Of a stretch of 64,000 bases of DNA, positions 38,536-48,396 are shown piece after piece. The notes under the pieces are model-generated. The model worked only from the letters and a program-made list of their open reading frames with translations, had not been told where the DNA came from and searched no databases. Every line of letters begins with the position of its first letter. The first letter of the stretch is position 1. Source of the stretch: Polynucleobacter sp. MWH-HuK1 (GTDB lineage Bacteria; Pseudomonadota; Gammaproteobacteria; Burkholderiales; Burkholderiaceae); NCBI RefSeq assembly GCF_018881815.1, contig NZ_JACVPP010000001.1:186001-250000 (forward strand), written 5' to 3'. A program made the position numbers and the translations under genes.

Positions 38536-39882
38536 ATGAAGGTTATTTCTGATTTAAATCAAGCTGCACTCGTTGATCGCAGCCTAGCCGCTGTTTGGCA
38601 CCCCTGCACTCAAATGAAGCAGCATGAGTCTTTTCCGTTAGTTGCAATTACAAAAGGTAAAGGTGCTTGGCTCTATGACGAAAACGGAAATGCCCTACTG
38701 GATGCCATTAGTTCTTGGTGGACTAATTTATTTGGCCATTCCAATCCACACATCAATCAAGCAATCATTCGGCAGCTAGACAAAATTGAGCATGTGATGC
38801 TCGCAGGATTTACGCATCCACCAGTAGTTGAATTATCTGAAAAACTTTCAGCACTAACAAAACATCATTTAGGTCACGTCTTTTATGCATCCGATGGCGC
38901 ATCTGCTGTTGAGATTGCACTAAAGATGAGTCATCACTATTGGCAGCTCAATAACAAACCACAAAAGAAAAAATTTGTTTGTGTTGAGAATGGTTATCAC
39001 GGAGAAACGCTAGGCGCCTTAGCAGTTACTGATGTAGCTATTTTCAGAGAAGCTTACGGGTCGCTACTACAAGATGTCTACACAGTCACATCCCCTGATG
39101 CGCGCAAAGCAAAAGTTGGCGAGACCCCTGAAGATGCGGCAAAACAGGCAGCCATACAACTTGAAAAATTATTTGCAAAAGAGCATCAACAGATAGCCGC
39201 CATTATTGTCGAACCCTTAGTGCAATGCGCCGGACAAATGGCTATGCACTCTCCAGAATATCTACGCCTAGTCAGAGAGCTATGCAATCGCTATGAAGTG
39301 CATCTGATTGCAGATGAGATTGCTGTTGGCTGTGGGCGGAGCGGTAAGTTCTTCGCCTGTGAACATGCTGATATCTGGCCAGACTTCTTAACGCTCTCCA
39401 AGGGAATTAGTGGCGGTTACTTGCCACTATCTCTGTGCCTTACTACCAATCAGATTTACCAAGCGTTTTATGGTGACCAAACATCACAAGGGTTTTTACA
39501 CTCCCACTCATACACTGGCAATCCGCTAGCATGCGCTGCAGCTTTAGCTTGTCTTGAGATTTTCGAATCTGAAAACGTACTAGAAAAAAACATTGAGCGC
39601 TCGCAAGATCTAGCAAACGCATTTGCCTGGGCAAAGACCGACCCTCGAATTGAGCATTGGCGTCAACAGGGAATGATTTTGGCATTTGACATTAAAAATG
39701 ACTGCCTCAAAGATCCTAAAACTTTTGCACGCAGCATGTTTGCCAATAGCTTAGAAAAAGGCGTATTAATTAGACCAATTGGCAATACGATTTATGTAAT
39801 GCCCCCCTATATTCTGTCGTCGGAAGAAATGGTGCAATTAGGCAAAGCAGTACAGCTTGCCCTCAATAAGACATTGGTATGA
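38536..39882 (+). CDS. bioA: Adenosylmethionine--8-amino-7-oxononanoate aminotransferase
   Basis: PLP-dependent class III aminotransferase that makes 7,8-diaminopelargonate using SAM as amino donor. The N-terminal WHPCTQMKQHESFPL is BioA-specific; HLIADEIAVGCGRSGKFFACE holds the cofactor Asp, and TLSKGISGGYLPLS the PLP lysine. The 448-residue length is normal. It is the first gene of bioA-bioF-bioD, overlapping bioF by 4 bases. Confidence 0.97.
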   Translation: MKVISDLNQAALVDRSLAAVWHPCTQMKQHESFPLVAITKGKGAWLYDENGNALLDAISSWWTNLFGHSNPHINQAIIRQLDKIEHVMLAGFTHPPVVELSEKLSALTKHHLGHVFYASDGASAVEIALKMSHHYWQLNNKPQKKKFVCVENGYHGETLGALAVTDVAIFREAYGSLLQDVYTVTSPDARKAKVGETPEDAAKQAAIQLEKLFAKEHQQIAAIIVEPLVQCAGQMAMHSPEYLRLVRELCNRYEVHLIADEIAVGCGRSGKFFACEHADIWPDFLTLSKGISGGYLPLSLCLTTNQIYQAFYGDQTSQGFLHSHSYTGNPLACAAALACLEIFESENVLEKNIERSQDLANAFAWAKTDPRIEHWRQQGMILAFDIKNDCLKDPKTFARSMFANSLEKGVLIRPIGNTIYVMPPYILSSEEMVQLGKAVQLALNKTLV

Positions 39883-41117
39883 CGAACGCATTTAATGCCC
39901 TTAATTTAGCTCAAGAACAAATTGCAGATTTGGATTTGCAATTACTAAAGCGAAAACTCAGAGCGACTGAATCTCCATGCGATACCAAAGCAATAGTTAA
40001 TGGGCGTGAATTAAAGGCTTTCTGCAGCAATGACTATCTAGGTCTGGCAAATCATCCCGATCTCGTTCAAGCTCTTGCCGAAGGTGCTACCCAGTATGGC
40101 GTTGGTAGCGGCGCATCTCATCTCATCAGCGGCCACAGCATGGCGCATGAAATTCTTGAAAGTAAATTGGCAGATTTTCAGAAGCAATATATTCCAGATG
40201 CACGTGCACTCTTTTTTAGTACCGGATACCTTGCTAATCTGACAGCGATTACAGCCTTTGCAAGACTTGCGCCGCGTGGAACCACCAGCATCTATTCAGC
40301 AAAGTTAAACCATGCGTCTTTGATTGATGGTGTTCGCCTAGCAAGTGCGCAAACCAATGCGCTTGTTCGCTTGTTTAATCATGAAGATACCAATTCATTA
40401 AGTGAATTACTAAAGGCTGATCAAAACCCACTTAAGATAATCGTCACGGATGGCGTCTTTAGCATGGATGGTGATCTTGCTCCCGTTAAGCGATTATTAG
40501 AAATTGCAAATCAATATGATGCATTGCTATTGGTGGATGATGCCCATGGCTTTGGGGTTCTGGGCAAGCACGGTCACGGAATATTGGAGCAAGAAAATAT
40601 CTCGTCAGATCGCATCGTGTATATCGGCACGCTTGGGAAGGCTGCAGGTGTTAGTGGTGCTTTTGTTTGTGCGCATGCAACCCTGATTGAGTGGCTTATC
40701 CAAAAAGGTCGCCCCTTTATATACAGTACTGCTACTCCACCAGCAATTGCACACACACTCTCAAAGAGCCTAGACATCATCGAGGGCGATGAGGGAAGCA
40801 ATCGCCGTACCCAACTCAATAAACTCATTTGCATTTGGCAAGATGAAATGCATTTTGCTCAGTGGGAAAAGGTTCCCTCTTGCACCGCCATTCAGCCTGT
40901 TATTTTGGGCGGCAATGCTAATGCTTTGCTAGCCGCTAAGTTGCTAGATGAGGCAGGCTATTGGATTCCAGCCATTCGTCCACCGACCGTACCCATTGGG
41001 AGTGCGCGATTGAGAATTACCTTCTCAGCAAATCATAGTGAGGCAGATTTACGTCAGCTAATTGCTACCTTAAAAACCATTGAGCAAATAGCAATCCAAA
41101 ATACATCCCATGAATAA
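39879..41117 (+). CDS. bioF: 8-amino-7-oxononanoate synthase
   Basis: PLP-dependent alpha-oxoamine synthase that condenses pimeloyl-thioester with alanine. The conserved FCSNDYLGLANHP, GSGASHLISGHS, VDDAHGFGVLGKHGHG (PLP-binding Asp and His) and the lysine site IGTLGKAAGVSGAF are present. The length is 412. It overlaps bioA by 4 bases and bioD by 8 bases, so the three biotin genes are translation-coupled. No bioC/bioH is in the window. Confidence 0.97.
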   Translation: MTNAFNALNLAQEQIADLDLQLLKRKLRATESPCDTKAIVNGRELKAFCSNDYLGLANHPDLVQALAEGATQYGVGSGASHLISGHSMAHEILESKLADFQKQYIPDARALFFSTGYLANLTAITAFARLAPRGTTSIYSAKLNHASLIDGVRLASAQTNALVRLFNHEDTNSLSELLKADQNPLKIIVTDGVFSMDGDLAPVKRLLEIANQYDALLLVDDAHGFGVLGKHGHGILEQENISSDRIVYIGTLGKAAGVSGAFVCAHATLIEWLIQKGRPFIYSTATPPAIAHTLSKSLDIIEGDEGSNRRTQLNKLICIWQDEMHFAQWEKVPSCTAIQPVILGGNANALLAAKLLDEAGYWIPAIRPPTVPIGSARLRITFSANHSEADLRQLIATLKTIEQIAIQNTSHE

Positions 41118-41829
41118 GTCGACTGGATTTTTTGTAACTGGCACCAATACCGAAGTTGGAAAAACTTTGGTCAGCGGCGCACTCATTGTGAAATTGCGCG
41201 AACAGAAAATAAACGTCATTGGCTTTAAACCCGTTGTTGCTGGCACCTACAAAGATACAAGTGGTATCACCCTCAATGAAGACTTAGAAACACTACGCAT
41301 TGCATCTGACTTAGGTCATAACGAATTGAGCCTATGCCCTTATGTACTGGATCAACCAGCTGCCCCTCACATAGTAGCGGCACAGCAAGGGCTAAAGCTT
41401 GAAATGAGCGTGATGACTAACGCTTTTAAAGATATTCAAAAGTATGCTGCCTGTGTTGTGGTTGAGGGTGCTGGCGGCTTACTAATACCTATAAATAAAG
41501 ATGAAGATTTAGGTGGGTTTGCAAAGAAGATTGATTTGCCAATTATTCTTGTTGTGGGTATGAAATTAGGCTGCCTTAATCACGCCCTGCTTACGTATGA
41601 AGCAATCAAAGTACGAAATTTAAAGATTACCGGATGGATTGCCAACACCCTTGCGGAGGAGATGCCACTTCTGCAGGAAAACCTCCAGACCCTGCAAGCC
41701 AGAATTGAAGCTCCATTTTTAGGCCTTATCCCGTCACTGCCAAATGAGCTACAAAAAACTACTGATAGCCCATATTCAGTTGAGGCTTTGCATTTTGCTG
41801 CAAAGCACATTCAATTACCCAATCAATAA
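41110..41829 (+). CDS. bioD: Dethiobiotin synthetase
   Basis: ATP-dependent carboxylase that closes the ureido ring of dethiobiotin from 7,8-diaminopelargonate and CO2. The P-loop GTNTEVGKT is at 11-19; EGAGGLLIPI and PIILVVGMKLGCLNHALLT are also diagnostic. The 239-residue length is normal. Last gene of the plus-strand biotin unit; 56 bases separate it from the amidohydrolase gene. Confidence 0.97.
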   Translation: MNKSTGFFVTGTNTEVGKTLVSGALIVKLREQKINVIGFKPVVAGTYKDTSGITLNEDLETLRIASDLGHNELSLCPYVLDQPAAPHIVAAQQGLKLEMSVMTNAFKDIQKYAACVVVEGAGGLLIPINKDEDLGGFAKKIDLPIILVVGMKLGCLNHALLTYEAIKVRNLKITGWIANTLAEEMPLLQENLQTLQARIEAPFLGLIPSLPNELQKTTDSPYSVEALHFAAKHIQLPNQ

Positions 41830-41885
41830 TCAGCGTTAATTGTTTCCTAGAGACATATCAAAAGACTTTCGGATAAGATGAAGGG

Positions 41886-43082
41886 ATGCATTTACTTCCA
41901 GAAATTACCGAATCCGCAGAAGCCATTCAAGAAATTCGACGCAATATTCATGCACACCCTGAATTGCGTTTCGAAGAGAACCGTACGTCTGATTTAGTCG
42001 CAGAGGCACTTTCTAGCTGGGGCATTACCGTTTACCGCGGGATGGGGAAAACTGGAGTAGTCGGTCGCTTAGATGGCGACTTAGGGCCCGGCAAGATGAT
42101 TGGTCTACGCGCTGATATGGATGCACTGCCATTACAAGAGCACAATAACTTTGCGCATGCCTCAAAAAATCCCGGGAAAATGCATGCATGTGGTCATGAT
42201 GGTCACACTGCCATGCTCCTTGGTGCTGCACAGTATTTATCAAATCATCGTGACTTCAAAGGTACGGTGATTTTTATTTTCCAGCCCGCCGAAGAAGGTG
42301 GTGCGGGCGCAAATGAAATGATCAAAGATGGGCTCTTCAAAGAATTCCCATGTGATGCTGTATTTGGTTTACACAATTGGCCAGGCTTGGCAGAAGGTCA
42401 CTTTGGCGTAACGCCTGGACCGATGATGGCATCTAGCAATACTTTCGAAATCACCATCACAGGCAAAGGTGGTCACGCTGCTCTTCCTCACAACAGCGCA
42501 GATCCCGTATTTACTGGCGCACAAGTTGTGCTTGCATTGCAAAGCATCATCACAAGAAATAAGCGTCCTGTTGACGCCGCTGTTTTATCAATTACGCAAT
42601 TTCATGCGGGTGAAACTAGCAATGTCATCCCAGATAGCGCCTTCATTGGTGGCACGGTACGCACATTTACATTGGACGTCTTAGATCTCATTGAACAACG
42701 CCTACGAGAAATCGCACACAGTGTTGCGAGCGCGTTCGATTGCCAAGCAGAAATCACATTTGCTAGAAATTACCCGCCACTGATTAATCACGCCAACGAA
42801 GTGGAATTTGCCACTGAGGTCATGAGTGAATTGGTTGGCAAGCAAAATGTAAACGCTTCAATTGACCCTACGATGGGCGCAGAAGACTTTGCGTTTATGT
42901 TGTTGGAAAAGCCAGGTTGCTATGTTTTCCTTGGAAATGGCGACGGTGATCATCGCTCCGTAGGTCATGGCATGGGTCCCTGCCACCTACATAATCCTTC
43001 ATACGACTTTAATGATTCTTTGATTCCAGTTGGCGTGAGCTATTGGGTCAAACTAGCTCAACGCTTCCTAGAAAAAAACTAA
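41886..43082 (+). CDS. M20D amidohydrolase (hippurate hydrolase-like)
   Basis: A 398-residue metallo-amidohydrolase. The metal-binding MHACGHDGHTAML (Cys102, His104) and catalytic AEEGG (Glu136/137) are intact, with further ligands in VFGLHNWPG and the C-terminal PCHLHNPSYDFND. Relatives cleave N-acyl amino acids, hippurate, indole-3-acetyl amino acids or N-acetyl-diaminopimelate; the substrate cannot be fixed by sequence alone. No signal peptide, so cytoplasmic. It converges on the enoyl-CoA hydratase gene with 22 bases between. Confidence 0.88.
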   Translation: MHLLPEITESAEAIQEIRRNIHAHPELRFEENRTSDLVAEALSSWGITVYRGMGKTGVVGRLDGDLGPGKMIGLRADMDALPLQEHNNFAHASKNPGKMHACGHDGHTAMLLGAAQYLSNHRDFKGTVIFIFQPAEEGGAGANEMIKDGLFKEFPCDAVFGLHNWPGLAEGHFGVTPGPMMASSNTFEITITGKGGHAALPHNSADPVFTGAQVVLALQSIITRNKRPVDAAVLSITQFHAGETSNVIPDSAFIGGTVRTFTLDVLDLIEQRLREIAHSVASAFDCQAEITFARNYPPLINHANEVEFATEVMSELVGKQNVNASIDPTMGAEDFAFMLLEKPGCYVFLGNGDGDHRSVGHGMGPCHLHNPSYDFNDSLIPVGVSYWVKLAQRFLEKN

Positions 43083-43104
43083 ATTCTTTTTTGATTTTCT
43101 GTAA

Positions 43105-43881
43105 TTAAGAGTTGGTAAATTTAGCTGGGCGCTTTTCCATGAATGCGGCCATACCCTCTTTCTGATCATTTGTTGCGAAACATGCATGAAAGAGACGGCG
43201 CTCAAAATGAATACCTTCAGACAATGTAGTCTCATAGGCTGTGTTAATACTTTCTTTCACCATCATCGCAGTCAACAAAGGCATGTCTGCAATTCCTTTA
43301 GCAATTACTTTTACCTCTTTCAATAAATCTGCTTGCGGGAAAATTCTAGCGACCAAACCAGAGCGCTCAGCTTCGGCAGCATCCATCATGCGGCCTGTCA
43401 AAGCTAAATCCATAGCTTTTGCTTTCGATACTGCACGTGGCAAACGTTGTGTACCGCCAGCGCCAGGAATGATGCCTAGTTTCACTTCTGGTTGAGCAAA
43501 CTTCGCGTTATCCGCAGCCATTATGGTGTCGCACATCATGGCGAGCTCACAGCCACCGCCGAGCGCATAGCCGGATACGGCAGCGATTACAGGCTTACGG
43601 ACTTTTTTAATTTCTTCCCAATTGCGGGTAATAAAGTCACCGCGATAAACATCTTTTAATCCATACTTCGCCATGGATGCGATATCCGCTCCAGCAGCAA
43701 ATGCCTTTTCACTGCCAGTAACAATCATGCAACCGATATTGTCATCTGCATCAAAAGCCAATAATGCAGCGCCAAGTTCTTCCATCAATTGGTCATTTAA
43801 GGCGTTCAATACTTCAGGGCGATTCAAAGTGATCGTTGCAACCTTGCCATCCACTTCAGTCAAAATTGTTTTGTAGCTCAT
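43105..43881 (-). CDS. Enoyl-CoA hydratase
   Basis: Crotonase-fold enzyme of 258 residues that hydrates trans-2-enoyl-CoA. The oxyanion-hole and nucleotide regions are [11 protein letters not shown] and [15 protein letters not shown], and both catalytic glutamates are in the right setting (CELAM and [18 protein letters not shown]). The sequence is of the FadB/PaaF-like short-chain type. A role in fatty acid, phenylacetate or branched amino acid breakdown is possible; no other beta-oxidation gene is adjacent. It lies 26 bases after mltA on the same strand. Confidence 0.92.
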   Translation of the reverse strand: MSYKTILTEVDGKVATITLNRPEVLNALNDQLMEELGAALLAFDADDNIGCMIVTGSEKAFAAGADIASMAKYGLKDVYRGDFITRNWEEIKKVRKPVIAAVSGYALGGGCELAMMCDTIMAADNAKFAQPEVKLGIIPGAGGTQRLPRAVSKAKAMDLALTGRMMDAAEAERSGLVARIFPQADLLKEVKVIAKGIADMPLLTAMMVKESINTAYETTLSEGIHFERRLFHACFATNDQKEGMAAFMEKRPAKFTNS

Positions 43882-43907
43882 TTATTTCTTTCAGTAGTAA
43901 GAATTCA

Positions 43908-45038
43908 TTAACGTGGAAGTAACAGCCACATCCTGCCGTTTTGTTTCATGCGACCTGCCATCTCTCCAGCAGAATCCCCTGATCCCCAATAGTAGTCTGC
44001 CCTGACGCCGCCCACAATGGCTTTACCAGTATCTTGCGCCATTACCAGCTTTTGCAAAGGCTGATTACTCAACGGCTTCGTTGTAGCTAAAAATACTGGC
44101 GCGCCCAAAGGTAAAGCCTGCAAATCAACAGCAATGCTGCGCTCACCAGTAAGCGGAACACCTAATGCTCCGTTGGGACCTAAATCTGCTGCCACATTAC
44201 CAGGCAACTCTTTAAAGAAAACAAAACGCGGGTTAGCATTTAGCATTTCGTTAACTCGATCAGGATTACGTTTAGCCCATTGCGAAATGCCTTGCATCGT
44301 TGCCTCGCTACGCGTAATTTCTTTACGATCTAATAACCATTGCGCAAATGATTTGAATGGCTGATCGTTGGTTCCAGCAAAACCAAGACGCAGGATGCGC
44401 CCATCTTCCAGGCGAATTTTTCCAGAGCCCTGAATTTGCATGGAGGCGGCTGCTACAGGATCTTGTACCCACGCAATTTCGGATCCCTTTAAAACCCCAG
44501 AACTCATAAGCTCTGCACGAGTGGGCCCAGGATTCGGTTTTGATTTACGCCACGCGCTTGGGTAGCCATAGAGCGGTACATTGTATGTACTAGTGCGAGT
44601 GAGTGAACCATTCATGACTGGCTCGTAATAGCCAGTAATTAAACCCGTGTCACTTCCAGAGCTTGTGCGAATTTCATAAACTTGAAAATTACTTTCAAAA
44701 TATTTACGAACGGCCTGTGTGTCACGACCTGAAACACTACTCGCTTGAGCGCACACTTGACGCCAATTTACTTCGCTACTTTTCTTGCGTAAAGCATCAC
44801 AGCTTTTTAACCATGCAGGCCATGCTTGAGATAAATCATCCTCTTGCCATCCAGGTAGCACCTGCCAAGAGACAGCACTAAAACTTGCAATAGAAGAGCT
44901 GTAACCTGGTGACGAGGCACCAGAGCCGCTTGAGCGATATCCCGTGCCGCGAGTGGGGGGAGTGGAACATCCCGCAATCAAGCTAACGACCAATATTGCG
45001 AATACACTTAATGAAACATATTTAAATTTAGAAATCAT
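43908..45038 (-). CDS. mltA: Membrane-bound lytic murein transglycosylase A
   Basis: Outer-membrane lipoprotein that cleaves glycan strands to 1,6-anhydromuropeptides. The lipobox LIAGC places the lipid on Cys24, right after an 18-residue hydrophobic signal. The MltA domain (GLITGYYEPVMNGSLT...IQGSGKIRLEDGR) and the C-terminal 3D barrel (MAQDTGKAIVGGVRADYYWGSG...WLLLP) hold the catalytic aspartate. The ATG at 45038 is chosen because it gives a proper lipoprotein signal; an upstream in-frame extension would add 35 residues before it. Its CATG start overlaps the ATG of a possible small gene on the other strand. Confidence 0.94.
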   Translation of the reverse strand: MISKFKYVSLSVFAILVVSLIAGCSTPPTRGTGYRSSGSGASSPGYSSSIASFSAVSWQVLPGWQEDDLSQAWPAWLKSCDALRKKSSEVNWRQVCAQASSVSGRDTQAVRKYFESNFQVYEIRTSSGSDTGLITGYYEPVMNGSLTRTSTYNVPLYGYPSAWRKSKPNPGPTRAELMSSGVLKGSEIAWVQDPVAAASMQIQGSGKIRLEDGRILRLGFAGTNDQPFKSFAQWLLDRKEITRSEATMQGISQWAKRNPDRVNEMLNANPRFVFFKELPGNVAADLGPNGALGVPLTGERSIAVDLQALPLGAPVFLATTKPLSNQPLQKLVMAQDTGKAIVGGVRADYYWGSGDSAGEMAGRMKQNGRMWLLLPR

Positions 45039-45150
45039 GATTGCCAATTTACTCGATGAATACCCAATGCTACTGTTTATCTTTGAGGGCGCCGTTGCCT
45101 TAGGACTATTGTTGTTTATTGTCCTCTGGACAGGCAAAGGCAAAAAATAG
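45037..45150 (+). CDS. Possible 37-residue single-span membrane peptide
   Basis: An ATG at 45037 opens a 37-codon frame: a short acidic head (MIANLLDEYP), one clear transmembrane segment (MLLFIFEGAVALGLLLFIVLW), and a basic tail TGKGKK. This is the positive-inside profile of a real small membrane protein, and it fills the otherwise empty mltA-apaG spacer. Against it: no Shine-Dalgarno sequence, and the start codon overlaps that of mltA on the opposite strand. Function unknown. Confidence 0.35.
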   Translation: MIANLLDEYPMLLFIFEGAVALGLLLFIVLWTGKGKK

Positions 45151-45159
45151 TCTCTGTGA

Positions 45160-45189
45160 CCCCGCCTTGCGCTAGTGCAAGGTACGGGG
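45160..45189 (-). terminator. Hairpin overlapping the apaG stop codon, probable terminator
   Basis: CCCCG-CCTTGC-[GCTAGT]-GCAAGG-TA-CGGGG is a nearly perfect 11-bp stem, with the apaG stop codon in the loop. On the minus strand a T6 run follows about 10 bases later. It would end apaG transcription before mltA, and on the plus strand it would close the possible small membrane-peptide gene. Confidence 0.55.
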
Positions 45190-45564
45190 CATCACCAGGG
45201 CAAACTCAGGAATAGGGGCCTGAAAGAACTGGGCATCCTCAGTCACACAGAAGTACTCCCCACGCATTGTCCCTGCAGGAGTGGGCAAAGTAGCCCAACT
45301 GGTATATTCAAAATGCTCCCCAGAGCGCAAAAGCGGCTGTTGACCTACAACCCCCAGGCCACGGACCTCCTGGACGTCGTTATCCCCATCTGTAATAAAC
45401 CAATGACGTGCTATCAGCTGAATACTGGCCGTGCCCGTATTTCGTATGGTGACGGTGTAAGCAAAGGCAAATTGACGGTTATCAGGGTCAGATTGCTCTG
45501 GAAGATACTGGGCTTTGACCGTTATGCTGATTTCGTGGGGATTCATGGTCGAATTCTGCTCCAT
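45172..45564 (-). CDS. apaG: ApaG protein (Co2+/Mg2+ efflux-associated, ApaG/FBXO3 fold)
   Basis: A 130-residue beta-sandwich protein. The family signature runs from FAYTVTIRNTGTASIQLIARHWFITDG through VRGLGVVGQQPLLRSGEHFEYTSWATLPTPAGTMRGEYF. ApaG loss affects cobalt resistance and magnesium efflux in Salmonella, but the molecular role is unclear; FN3-like folding and pyrophosphate binding are reported for relatives. Divergent from rpe with only about 30 bases between starts. The last codons lie in a terminator-like hairpin. Confidence 0.94.
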   Translation of the reverse strand: MEQNSTMNPHEISITVKAQYLPEQSDPDNRQFAFAYTVTIRNTGTASIQLIARHWFITDGDNDVQEVRGLGVVGQQPLLRSGEHFEYTSWATLPTPAGTMRGEYFCVTEDAQFFQAPIPEFALVMPRTLH

Positions 45565-45595
45565 CCTAAGATCAACTGCAAGCTAAAATCTAGGG

Positions 45596-46321
45596 ATGGA
45601 AAGCCAAAAAACATCCTCAAATAGCCAATTTGTTATTGCCCCATCGATTTTGTCTGCTGACTTCGCCTGTCTGGGCAAGGAAGTACAAGACGTTTTAGTA
45701 GCGGGCGCTGATTGGATTCACTTTGATGTGATGGATAACCACTATGTTCCCAATCTCACCATTGGCCCCTTAGTTTGCGAGGCTATTCGTCCATATGCGA
45801 TCAAAGATGGCAAGCCAGCAGTGATTGATGTGCACTTGATGATCGAACCAGTAGATCGCATTGTTCCTGACTTTGCCAAAGCTGGTGCTAATTTAATTAG
45901 CTTTCATCCTGAAGCTAGTCCGCATGTCAATCGAACACTGAACCTCATTCGTGACCAAGGTTGCCAAGCAGGTCTTGTATTTAATCCAGCAACTCCACTA
46001 GATCATCTTGATCACACATTGGAGCTCATTGACTTGGTATTGCTCATGTCAGTTAATCCAGGATTTGGTGGTCAATCATTTATTCCAAGCACCCTCAATA
46101 AGATTGCTCAAGTTCGCGCGCGCCTCGATCACTACCAAGCCGAGACAGGTCGACAGATTCGCCTTGAAGTAGATGGTGGCATTAAGGTTGACAATATTGC
46201 CGAAGTTGCAAAAGCGGGTGCCGATACTTTTGTTGCCGGCTCAGCAATTTATGGCAAAGAAAATTATGCAAAAGTAATTGATGCAATGCGTGCTGAATTA
46301 GGAAAGTCAGGAAGATCCTAA
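45596..46321 (+). CDS. rpe: Ribulose-phosphate 3-epimerase
   Basis: Interconverts ribulose 5-phosphate and xylulose 5-phosphate in the pentose phosphate pathway. TIM-barrel motifs are [34 protein letters not shown] (metal His and Asp), [26 protein letters not shown] and [12 protein letters not shown]. The length of 241 is slightly long, owing to a short N-terminal tail. The stop shares one base with the trpE start. In many betaproteobacteria a phosphoglycolate phosphatase gene (gph) separates rpe and trpE; it is absent here. Confidence 0.97.
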   Translation: MESQKTSSNSQFVIAPSILSADFACLGKEVQDVLVAGADWIHFDVMDNHYVPNLTIGPLVCEAIRPYAIKDGKPAVIDVHLMIEPVDRIVPDFAKAGANLISFHPEASPHVNRTLNLIRDQGCQAGLVFNPATPLDHLDHTLELIDLVLLMSVNPGFGGQSFIPSTLNKIAQVRARLDHYQAETGRQIRLEVDGGIKVDNIAEVAKAGADTFVAGSAIYGKENYAKVIDAMRAELGKSGRS

Positions 46322-47826
46322 TGCAACGCGAGGAATTTAATGCCCTAGCTAAAGAGGGTTTCAATCGCATTCCTCTTATTAAGGAGGTCTTGGCCGATCT
46401 TGAAACACCATTGTCGCTTTACGTAAAACTCAGCCAAGCGTTTGGTTCAAAAAATACTTATCTGTTGGAATCCGTTTTGGGTGGCGAGCGTTTCGGCCGC
46501 TTCTCCTTTATTGGCCTACCTGCTAAGACAATCGTCAGAACCGTCGGCACACCTACTGCGCCGATTAATGAAGTAGTCACAAATGGAAGAATCGTTGAAA
46601 GCAACACCGACAATCCGCTCGACTTTGTAGATTCTTATTTCAAACGATTTAAGGTTGCGCTACAACCAGATATGCCACGTTTTTGTGGTGGCTTAGCGGG
46701 TTATTTTGGCTATGACACAGTCCGTTACATCGAATCACGCCTAACTAAACATCAACTACCTGATGAATTGGGTGTACCCGATATTCAACTCATGCTGACT
46801 GAAGAGTTAGCAGTGATTGATAACGTCGCTGGAAAAATTTACTTCATAGTTTATGCAGACCCAAGCATTAGTGATGGCTTTGAAAAAGCCCAAGAGCGTT
46901 TAAAAGAACTAATGACATGTCTTGGTAAATCGGCAAATATGCCTGCGTCTTTACCGAGCATCAAAACAGAACTCATTCGTAAATTTAAGGCTGCTGATTT
47001 TGAAAATGCAGTCCTTAAAACTAAAGAATATATTTTGGCCGGTGATTGCATGCAGGTTGTAATTGGTCAGCGTATCAGCAAACCATTTACAGATTCGCCG
47101 TTGGCTCTTTATAGAGCCTTACGCTCACTCAACCCGTCCCCATACATGTACTTCTACGACTTTGGGGATATGCAAATTGTTGGTTCATCTCCTGAAATTC
47201 TGGTTCGCCAAGAAAAACGCGCTGCCGAGAAGATTGTGACCATACGTCCGCTGGCTGGCACCCGTCCTCGCGGAGCAAACCCCGAGGAAGATGTGCGACT
47301 AGCCAAAGAACTCCTTGCAGATCCTAAAGAAATCGCTGAACACGTCATGCTGATTGATTTGGCACGCAATGATGTGGGTCGAATTGCCAAAACGGGCTCA
47401 GTCAAGGTAACTGACTCTATGTCTATCGAAAAATACTCACATGTTCAACATATTGTGAGTTCAGTAGAGGGCAATCTTTTAGACAATATGAGCAATATGG
47501 ATGTATTGAGAGCCACCTTCCCAGCAGGCACCTTGTCAGGCGCGCCAAAAATTCGCGCTATGGAAATCATTGATGAGATGGAAATAGTGAAGCGCGGCGT
47601 ATATGGTGGCGCAGTTGGCTATCTCTCCTTCTCCGGAGATATGGATGTAGCCATTGCTATTCGTACGGGCGTTATTCGCGATGGCATGCTGCACTCTCAA
47701 GCAGGCGCAGGTGTCGTAGCCGACTCTGACCCGACTGCCGAATGGAAAGAAACAGAGGCAAAAGCACGCGCAGTTTTGACTGCGGCAGATTTAGTACAAG
47801 GAGGACTTGATGCTCCTAATGATTGA
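46321..47826 (+). CDS. trpE: Anthranilate synthase component I
   Basis: Makes anthranilate from chorismate with ammonia from TrpG. The N-terminal domain holds the Trp feedback site region ([18 protein letters not shown], with an ESxxxG-like motif). The catalytic domain has the chorismate-binding [38 protein letters not shown] and [19 protein letters not shown]. The length of 501 is normal. No trp leader peptide or attenuator is possible in the one-base junction with rpe, so control would be at the rpe promoter or by feedback. It overlaps trpG by 17 bases. Confidence 0.97.
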   Translation: MQREEFNALAKEGFNRIPLIKEVLADLETPLSLYVKLSQAFGSKNTYLLESVLGGERFGRFSFIGLPAKTIVRTVGTPTAPINEVVTNGRIVESNTDNPLDFVDSYFKRFKVALQPDMPRFCGGLAGYFGYDTVRYIESRLTKHQLPDELGVPDIQLMLTEELAVIDNVAGKIYFIVYADPSISDGFEKAQERLKELMTCLGKSANMPASLPSIKTELIRKFKAADFENAVLKTKEYILAGDCMQVVIGQRISKPFTDSPLALYRALRSLNPSPYMYFYDFGDMQIVGSSPEILVRQEKRAAEKIVTIRPLAGTRPRGANPEEDVRLAKELLADPKEIAEHVMLIDLARNDVGRIAKTGSVKVTDSMSIEKYSHVQHIVSSVEGNLLDNMSNMDVLRATFPAGTLSGAPKIRAMEIIDEMEIVKRGVYGGAVGYLSFSGDMDVAIAIRTGVIRDGMLHSQAGAGVVADSDPTAEWKETEAKARAVLTAADLVQGGLDAPND

Positions 47827-48376
47827 TAACTATGATTCTTTTACCTATAACCTTGTTCAGTATTTTGCAGAACTGGGTGAAGAGGTAAAGGTATTTCGCA
47901 ATGATGAAATTACCGTTGAGGATATTGCCAAATTCAATCCTGCTCGGATCTGTATCTCACCTGGGCCATGTAGCCCAGCAGAAGCAGGGATCTCAGTTGA
48001 AACTATCAAGCGCTATGCCGGACAAATTCCGATTCTTGGAGTTTGCTTAGGTCATCAAGCAATTGGTGAAGCATTTGGCGGCAAAGTCATTCGCGCCCAA
48101 AAGGTAATGCACGGAAAAACCGACAGCATTCATCACACTGGTGTTGGTGTATTTAAAAATTTGCCCGATCCATTTAAAGTGACTCGTTACCACTCTCTCG
48201 CTATTGAGAAAAGCTCCCTGCCTGCGATGTTAGAAGTAACTGCAACATCGTCTGATGGGGAGATTATGGGTGTACGCCACAAGGAACTGGCAGTTGAAGG
48301 CGTGCAGTTTCATCCAGAGTCCATTCTTTCTGAGCATGGTCATGCCTTACTCAAGAATTTTTTACAAAACAAATAA
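47810..48376 (+). CDS. trpG: Anthranilate synthase component II (glutamine amidotransferase)
   Basis: Class I glutamine amidotransferase that supplies ammonia to TrpE. The nucleophile Cys79 lies in [16 protein letters not shown], and the His/Glu pair is in [10 protein letters not shown]. The [10 protein letters not shown] oxyanion strand is present. The length of 188 is normal for the TrpG/PabA type. The start at ATG 47810 is preferred over an in-frame TTG just before it because GGAGG lies 5 bases upstream. It may also serve aminodeoxychorismate synthase, as in many bacteria with a single copy. Confidence 0.96.
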   Translation: MLLMIDNYDSFTYNLVQYFAELGEEVKVFRNDEITVEDIAKFNPARICISPGPCSPAEAGISVETIKRYAGQIPILGVCLGHQAIGEAFGGKVIRAQKVMHGKTDSIHHTGVGVFKNLPDPFKVTRYHSLAIEKSSLPAMLEVTATSSDGEIMGVRHKELAVEGVQFHPESILSEHGHALLKNFLQNK

Positions 48377-48396
48377 GCAACCTTAACTACAGCGCT

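Noticed and set aside
45175..45624. 149-codon open frame on the plus strand across apaG and the rpe start
   Set aside because: Antisense to apaG, which has clear family motifs; the frame also overlaps the rpe start in another frame.
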